From: Halorubrum salinarum
GTDB taxonomy: Archaea; Halobacteriota; Halobacteria; Halobacteriales; Haloferacaceae
Direction: 5' to 3'
DNA length: 64,000 nt
Assembly: GCF_013267195.1 (NCBI RefSeq)
Contig: NZ_CP053941.1
Location: 2,790,001-2,854,000 of the forward strand
Positions 1 through 7,193 of this stretch are shown piece after piece. A model generated the notes under the pieces. That model searched no databases, had not been told where the DNA came from, and saw only the letters and a list, made by a program, of their open reading frames with translations. The position numbers were made by a program, and so were the translations under genes. The stretch's first letter is position 1. The number at the start of each line of letters is the position of its first letter.

Positions 1-761
1 AGCGCCGCGACTCCGGCTTCGAGCTGGTCGCGCTCGCCGGGTACACCAACGCGGGCAAGTCGACGCTGATGCGCCGGCTCGCCGACGAGCTGGCGGTCGA
101 CGAGAACGACGACCGACACCGCGACCTCGACACCACCGCCGAGTCGCAGGACATGCTGTTCACGACGCTCGGCACCACGACCCGCCGGGCCGAGATGGAG
201 AAGCGCGACGTGCTCCTCACCGACACGGTCGGGTTCATCTCGGACCTCCCCCACTGGCTGGTCGAGTCGTTCGAGTCGACGCTCGACTCCGTCTACCGGG
301 CCGACCTCGTGCTGCTCGTCGTGGACGCGAGCGAGCCGGTCGCGGAGATGCGCGAGAAGCTCGTCACGAGCCACGACACCCTCTACGAGCGCAACGAGGC
401 GCCGGTCGTCACCGTGTTCAACAAGGTCGACCGGCTGGCGCCCGGCGAGCTGGCGGAGAAGCGCGCCGCGCTCTCGGGCGTGGCGCCGGACCCGATCGCC
501 GTCTCGGCGAAGACGGGCGCCGGCGTCGCCGAGCTGCGGGACCGCGTCGAGGACGAACTGCCGGACTGGGAGCGCGAGCGGCTCGTGCTCCCCGTCTCCG
601 ACGACGCGATGAGCCTCGTCTCGTGGGTCCACGACCACGGGTACGTCGCCGAGGAGACGTACGCGGGCGACCAGGTGACGGTCGAATTCGAGGCGAAGCC
701 GTCGATCGTCGCCCGCGCCCGGGCGAAGGCGGCCGAGCTCGCGCCCGCCGAATCGGCGTAA
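1..761 (+). CDS. hflX: HflX-type GTPase, C-terminal part (5' end outside window)
   Basis: The gene enters from the left edge, so only the GTPase domain and C-terminal tail (about 250 residues) are visible; the N-terminal HflX domain is not. The P-loop GYTNAGKST is encoded just inside the edge, followed by switch I (TTLGTTTRR), the G3 motif DTVGF and the G4 motif NKVD, all in canonical order for HflX. Family members bind ribosomes (50S) and split stalled or stressed ribosomes in a GTP-dependent way; that role is inferred from bacterial HflX. A second HflX paralogue lies at 43586-45067. The stop is TAA at 759-761. Confidence 0.93.
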   Translation, partial: RRDSGFELVALAGYTNAGKSTLMRRLADELAVDENDDRHRDLDTTAESQDMLFTTLGTTTRRAEMEKRDVLLTDTVGFISDLPHWLVESFESTLDSVYRADLVLLVVDASEPVAEMREKLVTSHDTLYERNEAPVVTVFNKVDRLAPGELAEKRAALSGVAPDPIAVSAKTGAGVAELRDRVEDELPDWERERLVLPVSDDAMSLVSWVHDHGYVAEETYAGDQVTVEFEAKPSIVARARAKAAELAPAESA

Positions 762-822
762 GGGGTCGCCTCGGAGACGCGACCGGGGGCGGTTCGCGGC
801 GAGGCGGTGCGACGGCTCCGGC

Positions 823-1422
823 TCAGAACTGCGGGCCGAGCGACCCGAGCGCGTCGCTCTCAGTTATCGCCCGCGTGAGGTCGACGGTCGCGGCCCCGAG
901 GGTCTCCAGCCGCGCGCGGACGGCCTCGTCCGTCACCTCGCGGGACTCGAAGTCGTCGTCGCTCGCGTACGCACCGCCGACGACGTGCGCGCCGAAGAAG
1001 GCGAAGACGGGTCGGAGCTCCTGATCGACCGCGAGGTAGTGGTGATCCGTCGCGCCGGTGGCGACGAGCCCGACCGCGGCGTCTTCGAACGGCGCGACAT
1101 CGGCCTGCCACATGCCGCGCGGGACCATGTCGAGCAGGTTCTTCAGCGCTCCGGAGTAGGAACCGCGGTAGACCGGCGTGCCGACGACGTACGCGTCGGC
1201 CGCGACGATCCGTTCGAGCGCGGCCGCGGTGTCCCCTCCGTACTCGTCGAGCCCGCGTCCGTCCGCGGTGACGAGGTCGTACTCCGCGAGGTGGAGCACC
1301 TCGGTCTCGACCGCGTCGCCCGCCGCTTCGGCCGCTTCGAGCGCGGTCTCCACCGCGCTGCGGGTCTTCGACTCGGACGAGACGCTGCCCGCGATCCCGA
1401 GGACGGTGGTCGCGTCGGTCAC
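823..1422 (-). CDS. NADPH-dependent FMN reductase (SsuE-like)
   Basis: A 199-residue flavodoxin-fold protein. It begins with a GIAGS loop near residue 9, has a YVVGTPVYRGSYSGALKN segment typical of the FMN-binding loop of NAD(P)H:FMN reductases, and a central WQAD...VGLVATG stretch. The GTG start overlaps the stop of the upstream monooxygenase gene by 4 bases, so the two are almost certainly co-translated. In the known two-component sulfone/sulfonate systems the reductase supplies FMNH2 to the monooxygenase; that partnership is inferred here from gene order and family. Cytosolic. No ATG start fits as well as this coupled GTG. Confidence 0.88.
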   Translation of the reverse strand: MTDATTVLGIAGSVSSESKTRSAVETALEAAEAAGDAVETEVLHLAEYDLVTADGRGLDEYGGDTAAALERIVAADAYVVGTPVYRGSYSGALKNLLDMVPRGMWQADVAPFEDAAVGLVATGATDHHYLAVDQELRPVFAFFGAHVVGGAYASDDDFESREVTDEAVRARLETLGAATVDLTRAITESDALGSLGPQF

Positions 1423-2567
1423 CGCGCCACCTGCGCCCCGGCGATCTCTTCGACCTCGTCGCCCCCGTCGATATCGTCGACGTCGAGCGGCTCGGCCTCC
1501 TCGACCCGCGGGATGATCGTCTCGCCGAACCGCTCCAGTTCCTCGTCGTAGTGGAGGAACCCGGCGAGCACGATGTCGATCCCGATCGCGTCGAGCTTCC
1601 GGATCCGCTCGACGATCTGGTCGTCGGTCCCGATGAGCCCGGTCTTGAATCCGTCGTTGTACTGGACCAGGTCCTCCACGTCGGAGTCGGCCCACATCCC
1701 CTCGCCCTCGGCGGACGACTGCCCGGCCTGTTTCACCTGTTCTTTGAACGCCTCGACCGCCTCGTCGGTCGCGTTCTCGATGATCCCCTCCAGCGTCTCC
1801 TTCGCCGCGGCCTCGGTGTCGCGCTGGATGACGAAGGCGTTCGCCGCGAACCGCGGCGGCTCCGTGCCGAACTCCGCGGCGTACTCCTCGACGTCCTCGA
1901 TCACGGCGCGGATCTCCTGAAGGCTCCCGCCGTTGATGAACAGCACGTCGGCGTTGCGCGCGGCCATCTTCCGGGCCGCCTGCGAGTTGCCGCCCTGGAA
2001 CACCTGCGGGTAGGGCTCCTGGACCGGCTTCGGCTCGAGCGGCGCCCCCTCGAAGCCGTCGATGTCGCGGCCGATCGTGTAGAACCGACCGTCGTACGTG
2101 GCACGCTCCTCCGTCCACAGCGCCTTCATCGCCTCGATGAACTCCTCGGAGCGGGCGTACCGCTCGTCGTGAGCGAGCCACGACTGGCCGAACCCGGTGA
2201 ACTCGCCTTTGAACCAGCCGGACACGACGTTGATCGAGAAGCGGCCGTCGCTGATGCGGTCGGCGGTCGCGATGAAGTTCGCCAGCGGGCCGGGCTCCCA
2301 GAGGCCGGGGTGGACGGCGCCGATGACGTGGAGGGTTTCGGTCTGGGCCGCCAGCGCGTTCGCGGTCGACAGCGCCTCCAACTGACGGTCGGCCCCGTAG
2401 CTCCCGAAGAAACGGGCCTGCGCGAGCGCGTACTCGAAGCCGACGTCCTCCGCCGTCCGCGCCAGGTCGAGGTTGTACTCGTACGTCCAGTCGGTGTCCA
2501 TCTCCCAGTCGGAGACGACCAGTCCGCCGCTGACGTTCGGTACCCAGTAGGCAAACTCGGTGTCCAT
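1419..2567 (-). CDS. sfnG: Dimethylsulfone monooxygenase (SfnG-like), flavin-dependent luciferase-fold
   Basis: A 382-residue bacterial-luciferase-fold protein. Features diagnostic of the SfnG branch of the SsuD/SfnG family are FAYWVPNVSGGLVVS at the N-terminus, FEYALAQARFFGSYGAD near residue 45, VIGAVHPGLWEPG, the INVVSGWFKGEFTGFG block and FQGGNSQAARK. SfnG oxidises dimethylsulfone with FMNH2 and O2 to methanesulfinate and formaldehyde; the exact substrate here is inferred. The start at 2567 is preferred over an upstream ATG at 2642 because family homology begins here and a TATA-like element sits 28 bases upstream, as in leaderless haloarchaeal genes. It is the first gene of a two-gene operon with the FMN reductase and is divergent from acs1. 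Confidence 0.85.
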   Translation of the reverse strand: MDTEFAYWVPNVSGGLVVSDWEMDTDWTYEYNLDLARTAEDVGFEYALAQARFFGSYGADRQLEALSTANALAAQTETLHVIGAVHPGLWEPGPLANFIATADRISDGRFSINVVSGWFKGEFTGFGQSWLAHDERYARSEEFIEAMKALWTEERATYDGRFYTIGRDIDGFEGAPLEPKPVQEPYPQVFQGGNSQAARKMAARNADVLFINGGSLQEIRAVIEDVEEYAAEFGTEPPRFAANAFVIQRDTEAAAKETLEGIIENATDEAVEAFKEQVKQAGQSSAEGEGMWADSDVEDLVQYNDGFKTGLIGTDDQIVERIRKLDAIGIDIVLAGFLHYDEELERFGETIIPRVEEAEPLDVDDIDGGDEVEEIAGAQVAR

Positions 2568-2590
2568 ACGCCCCAAATGACCGGTCCACA

Positions 2591-2598
2591 GGTAAGCG
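2591..2598 (-). promoter_or_regulatory. TATA-like element of sfnG
   Basis: On the minus strand this reads CGCTTACC, centred about 28 bases before the sfnG ATG at 2567. That is the spacing of a leaderless archaeal promoter. Inferred from position only. Confidence 0.45.
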
Positions 2599-2728
2599 AC
2601 CGCGTAGTGGCGAGTCATGGCGTTGCTCCACGGAGACGGCAATCGTTGACGATCTCTCGGAGCCGCGGGCCGAACGAGACCCCGCCGCCCACCGATCCGT
2701 CTCGGTGCCCCACCGTTCCACCCGGCGG

Positions 2729-2813
2729 GGGTCCGGTCGCCCCCATCCGAGAAGGGTCCGATACCCCTCGCCCGACAGGGGTTCGGTCCCCCTCAGCCTG
2801 CGGGGATTCGGAC
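2729..2813 (+). repeat. Four-unit 25-bp degenerate tandem repeat upstream of acs1
   Basis: Units begin at 2729, 2754, 2779 and 2804 with exact 25-base spacing. Each starts GGGT(C/T)CGG-T or a close variant, and the first three continue into a C-run, giving a small inverted repeat of the form GGGG-N-TCGGT-CCCC. Units 1-2 and 2-3 each match at 17 of 25 positions by eye. The fourth unit is truncated and runs into the TATA-like element of acs1. Position and periodicity suggest an operator array, but the binding protein is unknown. Confidence 0.7.
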
Positions 2814-2815
2814 AA

Positions 2816-2824
2816 AGTATACAT
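2816..2824 (+). promoter_or_regulatory. TATA-like element of acs1
   Basis: The sequence AGTATACAT is centred about 28 bases before the ATG at 2848, fitting a leaderless transcript. It directly follows the 25-bp repeat array. Confidence 0.55.
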
Positions 2825-2847
2825 TCCTTGGATTGCGAAATACTGGC

Positions 2848-4809
2848 ATGGACGACGTCGGAGTCGACGGGTGGCGGGCGTTCGGGGGTGCTGACGACGA
2901 CGCCGTCGAGCCGCCGGCGGAATTTCGCGATCGGGCCGCGGCGAGCGACCCCTCGGTGTACGAGCGGTTCGAGCGAGAGGGCCCCGAGGCGTGGCGCGAG
3001 GCGGCCGACCTCCTGACGTGGGACCGGGAGTACGACGCCGTCCTCGACGACTCCGAGCCGCCCTTCTACGAGTGGTTCACCGGCGGGAAGCTGAACGCGT
3101 CGGCGAACTGCGTCGACCGCCACCTCGACGACCGCCGGAACCAGCTCGCGATCCGCTGGTTCGGGAAGCGGGGCGAGCGGCGGTCGTACACCTACCTCGA
3201 CCTCCACCGCGAGGTGAACGCGCTCGCGGCCGGCCTCCGCGACCTCGGCGTCGAGGAGGACGACGTGGTCACGCTGTACCTGCCGATGATCCCGGAGCTC
3301 CCGATCGCGATGCTGGCGTGCGCGCGCATCGGCGCGCCGCACAACGTCGTCTTCGCGGGGCTGTCCGCGGAGGCGCTCGGGACGCGGATCGACGCCGCCG
3401 ACTCCGAGTACCTGATCACCTGCGACGGCTACTACCGCCGCGAGGACGCCTTCAACCAGAAGTCGAAGGCGGACAACGCCCGGATCCGCGCCGAGAGCGA
3501 GCTGTCGGCCGCGGTCGTGGTCGACCGCCTCGGCGACGAACTCGCCGTCTCGCTGGGCGACGACGAGCACGAGTACGACGCGCTGGTGGCGGCTCACGAC
3601 GGCGAGACGGTCGAGCCCGTCGCCCGCGACGCGACCGACCTGCTGTTCGTGATGTACACCTCGGGCACGACCGGGCGGCCGAAGGGGGTCGAGCACGCGA
3701 CGGGCGGGTACCTCGCGCACGTCGCGTGGACGACGCGGACGGTCCTGGACGTGCGGCCCGACGACACCTACTGGTGCGCGGCCGACATCGGCTGGATCAC
3801 GGGCCACTCCTACGGGGTGTACGGCCCCCTCGCGACCGGGACGACCACCGTGCTGTACGAGGGGTCGCCCGACTACCCGGACCGGGACCGCGTCTGGGAC
3901 CTGATCGAGCGCAACGCGGTGAGCGTCTTCTACACCTCGCCGACCGCGATCCGGTCGTTCATGAAGTGGGGCGCGGAGTACCCCGAGTCCCACGACCTCT
4001 CGTCGATCCGCCTGCTCGGCACGGTCGGCGAGTCGATCACGCCGAAGGCGTGGCGCTGGTACCGCGAGCACGTCGGCGGCGGGGACGCGCCGGTCGTCGA
4101 CACGTGGTGGCAGACCGAGACCGGCGCCATCGCGCTCGCCACGCTGCCCGGGGTCACGCCCATGAAGCCGGGGAAGGTCGGGCCGCCGCTGCCCGGGATC
4201 GACGCCCGCGTCGTCGACGAGGACGGCGACCCGGTCGACCCCGGCGAGTCGGGCTACCTCACCATCGCCTCGCCGTGGCCCGGCATGCTGCGCGGGCTCC
4301 GCGAGGGCGACGAGCGCTACCTGCGCGAGTACTGGCTGAACGGCGAGGACGGCTGGCGCTACCGCACCGGCGACGGCGCGACCGTCGACGAGGACGGCTA
4401 CGTCACGATCCTCGGGCGCGTCGACGACGTGATCAACGTCCGGGCGCAGCGGTTCAACACGGGCGAGCTCGAGGCCGCCATCGTCGACGCCGAGGGCGTG
4501 ACCGAGGCGGCGGTCGTCGGCGACGACGACGGCCGGATCGTCGCGTACGTGACGACGAAGAGCGGCGTCGAGCCCGGCGAGCGCCTGCGCGACGCCATCG
4601 CGGACCGGCTGGCGAGCGCCGTCGGCGACGTGGCCCGCCCCGACCGGATCGTGTTCACCCCGGAGCTTCCCAAGACGCGCTCCGGGAAGATCATGCGGCG
4701 GCTGCTGGAGGACATCGCCCGCGGCGAGGAGTTCGGCGACGTGAGCGCGCTCCGCAATCCCGAGGTCGTCGGCGAGATCGAGTCGACCGTCCGAGAAACG
4801 AGAAACTGA
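2848..4809 (+). CDS. acs: Acetyl-CoA synthetase, AMP-forming (paralogue 1)
   Basis: A 653-residue acyl-adenylate-forming enzyme that activates a short carboxylate with ATP and CoA. Visible motifs are the phosphate loop YTSGTTGRPKG near residue 270, DIGWITGHSYGVYGPL, the acetate-pocket DTWWQTETG motif, the hinge GRVDDVIN near 523, and the C-terminal PKTRSGKIMRR with the catalytic, acetylatable lysine at about K614. The ATG at 2848 is chosen over an in-frame TTG at 2833 because of the TATA spacing. Oddity: the highly conserved SGHR of the A8 region is RAQR (residues 532-535), followed by FNT in place of LGT, unlike paralogue 2. The pocket residues still predict a small acyl substrate, but CoA handling or regulation may differ. 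Confidence 0.93.
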   Translation: MDDVGVDGWRAFGGADDDAVEPPAEFRDRAAASDPSVYERFEREGPEAWREAADLLTWDREYDAVLDDSEPPFYEWFTGGKLNASANCVDRHLDDRRNQLAIRWFGKRGERRSYTYLDLHREVNALAAGLRDLGVEEDDVVTLYLPMIPELPIAMLACARIGAPHNVVFAGLSAEALGTRIDAADSEYLITCDGYYRREDAFNQKSKADNARIRAESELSAAVVVDRLGDELAVSLGDDEHEYDALVAAHDGETVEPVARDATDLLFVMYTSGTTGRPKGVEHATGGYLAHVAWTTRTVLDVRPDDTYWCAADIGWITGHSYGVYGPLATGTTTVLYEGSPDYPDRDRVWDLIERNAVSVFYTSPTAIRSFMKWGAEYPESHDLSSIRLLGTVGESITPKAWRWYREHVGGGDAPVVDTWWQTETGAIALATLPGVTPMKPGKVGPPLPGIDARVVDEDGDPVDPGESGYLTIASPWPGMLRGLREGDERYLREYWLNGEDGWRYRTGDGATVDEDGYVTILGRVDDVINVRAQRFNTGELEAAIVDAEGVTEAAVVGDDDGRIVAYVTTKSGVEPGERLRDAIADRLASAVGDVARPDRIVFTPELPKTRSGKIMRRLLEDIARGEEFGDVSALRNPEVVGEIESTVRETRN

Positions 4810-4814
4810 TATCA

Positions 4815-4829
4815 ATTTCTCTTTTCTCG
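4815..4829 (+). terminator. T-rich terminator after acs1
   Basis: A pyrimidine run containing TTTCTCTTTTCTC begins about 6 bases after the acs1 stop. Archaeal termination is driven by such T-rich stretches. There is no clear hairpin. Confidence 0.4.
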
Positions 4830-4877
4830 CTGTGAAGCGTGTCATGGTTACTTGGCGGTGGGTCCCGTATCGAGGGT

Positions 4878-5117
4878 ATGGGAACGAACGTCTTCGCGGC
4901 GGACGCGATCCACGCCCGTCGCCGCGCGGTGGTCAAGACGCTGTGCTACCGGGCGCTGATGGTGACGATCACCGTCGCGGTCGCGTGGCTCGTCGTCGGC
5001 GACGTCGGTCAGGCGGCGAGCATCGGCTTCGTGACGAACGCGGTGAAGACGCTCACGTACTACGGCTACGAGCGCCTGTGGGACCACATCGCGTGGGGCG
5101 TGGGTCCGTCGGGCTGA
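4878..5117 (+). CDS. DUF2061 small membrane protein
   Basis: A 79-residue protein with the DUF2061 pattern: a basic N-terminal KTLCYRALMVTITVAVAWLV helix, then IGFVTNAVKTLTYYGYERLWDHI. Two hydrophobic segments (about residues 24-40 and 45-62) suggest a small inner-membrane protein. In several bacteria DUF2061 occurs in or near sulfate/cysteine genes, but no function is established. The ATG at 4878 is preferred to the GTG at 4839, which would add a segment unlike the family. It lies 68 bases after acs1 on the same strand and could be read through from it. Confidence 0.8.
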   Translation: MGTNVFAADAIHARRRAVVKTLCYRALMVTITVAVAWLVVGDVGQAASIGFVTNAVKTLTYYGYERLWDHIAWGVGPSG

Positions 5118-5276
5118 CCGGCGAGCGGCGTTTCGGTCATCGAGCGCGAGCCGAAACGGTCGGTCGGGTTCCCGACGCGACTAGAGCGGATCTCGCGACT
5201 GAGTGGACCGAACGACCTTCTGGAGCTCGGTATCCGGAACAGTTTTGTTTCGGCTGCTTGTTGAGTTCCGAAACGA

Positions 5277-7064
5277 ATGGTCGACGGTCTCGACGCGGAC
5301 GCCTACGACGCGCTCGTCACCGCCGCGGAGACGTATCGCGCGGCGCTCGTCGTCAGGCTGGCGGGCGAGGCCGGCCTCCGGACCGAAGAGATCACCCGCG
5401 TCGCCCCGCGACACCTGCGCGAGCCGGACTCGGTCGCCGGCGCGCGCCTCCTCGCGGTGCCCGCGGCCGACGGCGACGAGGGCGCGAGCGGGGGGTCGAC
5501 CGCGTCCGACGGCGAACCGATCGACCGCGAGACCGTGGTCCCGGCCTCGCTGGCCGCCGACCTCGACCGCTACGCGACGAGCGAGGGGCTCGCCGACGAC
5601 GAGCCGTACGTCGACGTCTCGCCGCGGCGCGTCCAGATGATCGTGAGCGAGACAGCGGCGCGGGCGGCCGGCCTAACCGACGGCGCGGTCGACGAGCGGG
5701 TCACCCCGAGCGCCCTCCGGAAGACGTTCGCCCGGCGCCAGCTCGTCGACCGCGGCGTCGACCCGCGGGCCGTCCGCGACGCCGGCGGCTGGGAGTCGCT
5801 CGGCACCCTCGACCCGTACCTCGACCCGCTCGACGGGGAGGCGCTCGCGGCCGCCATGGCCGGCGAGGGGGGTTCCGACGACGCGGCCGCGGAGCGGGGC
5901 GGAACGACCGCGCTCCCGGGGTTCGAGGCGCTCGCAGATCCGGGGTCGGCAGCCCCCGCCGCGGCCGTCGTCGAGGGGCTGGCCGACGCCGACCGCTGGG
6001 CCGAGGCGTGGGTCGTCCGCCGCGCGGTCGGCGGCGGGCGGGCGGACGTGACCGACGCGGCCGGCGTCGACCGCGAGGCGCTCGCGGACCGCGGCGTCGC
6101 GGCCGCCGGCCCGTGGCTGGATGCCGTCACAGATGGGGCGCCGGCGACGACCGACGGCCGCCAGGAGACCGACGGGCGGCCCGCGGTCGCGGTGCCGGCG
6201 GCCTTCGAGGGCGCGGTTCACGGCGCGCTCTGCGCCGTCGCGGCCGACGGCGACGCGGTCGACGAGTCGGAGCGCCGCGCGCTCGCCGCCCTCGGCGGCT
6301 GCCTCGGCCGCGCCATCACCGCGGAGCGGTGGCGGGAGCTGCTCCACTCCGACGCGGTCACCGAGGTCGAGTTCCACACCGGCGACGACGGGGCGTTCCT
6401 CGCCCGGGCGAGCGACCGCCTCGGCTGCCGGATCGAGCTGGCCTCGACGGTCGACGTCGACGAGGACGTGTCCCGCGCGTACCTCTCCGTCGAGGGGGCC
6501 CGCCCGCAGGACGTCGCGACGGTGGTCGAGGCGTCGCCGGGCGTCTCCGACTTCCGGGTGATCGAGACCCGAGAGGACGGCTGTTCGGCGTCGCTCCGGC
6601 TCGCGGACGGGTCGCTGGTCAGGGCGCTCGTCGACCACGGCGCGACCGTGCGCGACGCGTCCGCCGCCGAGGGGCGGGTCCGTGTCGTCGCGGACTTCCC
6701 AGAGGGGACGAACGTCCGCCCGGTCGCGGACGGGCTCCGCGACCGGTTCGCGGACGTCAGGCTCGCGAGCAAGGAGTCGGTCGCGCGCTCGCCGCGCACG
6801 GAGTCGGCGCTGCGGGACGGGGTCGCCGACCGCTTCACCGACCGCCAGTGGGCGGCGCTGTCGGCGGCGTACCACGGCGGCTACTTCGACTGGCCGCGCG
6901 GGAGCACGGCCGAGGAGGTGGCTGACGCGATGGGCGTCTCGTCGCCGACGTTCCACAACCACCTCCGGAAGGCCCAGCGGGCGCTCCTCGACGGCGTCTT
7001 CGAGGACGAGGCCGACCGGCCGACCCGGAGGGACGACGGGCGGGCGACCCCGTCCGGCGAGTGA
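5277..7064 (+). CDS. Bat-type HTH_10 transcriptional regulator with N-terminal tyrosine-recombinase-like domain
   Basis: A 595-residue protein in three parts. Residues 1-185 resemble the catalytic domain of tyrosine recombinases: GLRTEE with R35, SALRKTF with R148, GGWES with W172 and DPYL with Y181. The spacing R148-W172 (24) and W172-Y181 (9) matches the family, while the usual His of HxxR is Ser145. A middle region (about 250-350) looks like the GAF-type sensor of Bat proteins, followed by a Bat-specific alpha/beta region with VDVDEDVSRAYLSVEG. The C-terminal helix-turn-helix (about 519-575) has DRQWAALSAAYHGGYFDWPRG and VADAMGVSSPTFHNHLRKAQ, the HTH_10 signature. Its location between two acs genes suggests it controls acetate genes; this is inference. 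Confidence 0.85.
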   Translation: MVDGLDADAYDALVTAAETYRAALVVRLAGEAGLRTEEITRVAPRHLREPDSVAGARLLAVPAADGDEGASGGSTASDGEPIDRETVVPASLAADLDRYATSEGLADDEPYVDVSPRRVQMIVSETAARAAGLTDGAVDERVTPSALRKTFARRQLVDRGVDPRAVRDAGGWESLGTLDPYLDPLDGEALAAAMAGEGGSDDAAAERGGTTALPGFEALADPGSAAPAAAVVEGLADADRWAEAWVVRRAVGGGRADVTDAAGVDREALADRGVAAAGPWLDAVTDGAPATTDGRQETDGRPAVAVPAAFEGAVHGALCAVAADGDAVDESERRALAALGGCLGRAITAERWRELLHSDAVTEVEFHTGDDGAFLARASDRLGCRIELASTVDVDEDVSRAYLSVEGARPQDVATVVEASPGVSDFRVIETREDGCSASLRLADGSLVRALVDHGATVRDASAAEGRVRVVADFPEGTNVRPVADGLRDRFADVRLASKESVARSPRTESALRDGVADRFTDRQWAALSAAYHGGYFDWPRGSTAEEVADAMGVSSPTFHNHLRKAQRALLDGVFEDEADRPTRRDDGRATPSGE

Positions 7065-7136
7065 GCGGTCGGCGACCGGGTCGCGAGCGGGTTCGACGGT
7101 GCGAGCCCCGCGCTTCCGGGGCGGAATCCCTCACGA

Positions 7137-7141
7137 TTTTT
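7137..7141 (+). terminator. T-run terminator after the Bat-type regulator
   Basis: A TTTTT run with flanking AT bases lies about 75 bases after the regulator stop and just before the acs2 promoter. Confidence 0.35.
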
Positions 7142-7158
7142 CGTATTTAGCGTCAGCG

Positions 7159-7165
7159 TTTATAT
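7159..7165 (+). promoter_or_regulatory. TATA box of acs2
   Basis: TTTATAT is centred 32 bases before the acs2 ATG (7194), a strong haloarchaeal TATA match that predicts a very short or absent leader. Confidence 0.65.
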
Positions 7166-7193
7166 GCCGATATTGGTTGGATACGACCGTACC

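Noticed and set aside
823-4845. A 1340-codon open frame on the minus strand across sfnG, reductase and acs1
   Set aside because: It is an artefact of GC-rich third positions. Only its C-terminal 199 codons (the FMN reductase) form a recognisable protein; the rest is Arg/Pro-rich and antisense to acs1.
5277-5830. A mobile-element integrase
   Set aside because: The recombinase-like domain is fused to a long regulator, lacks a core-binding domain, and no attachment repeats or cargo genes flank it.
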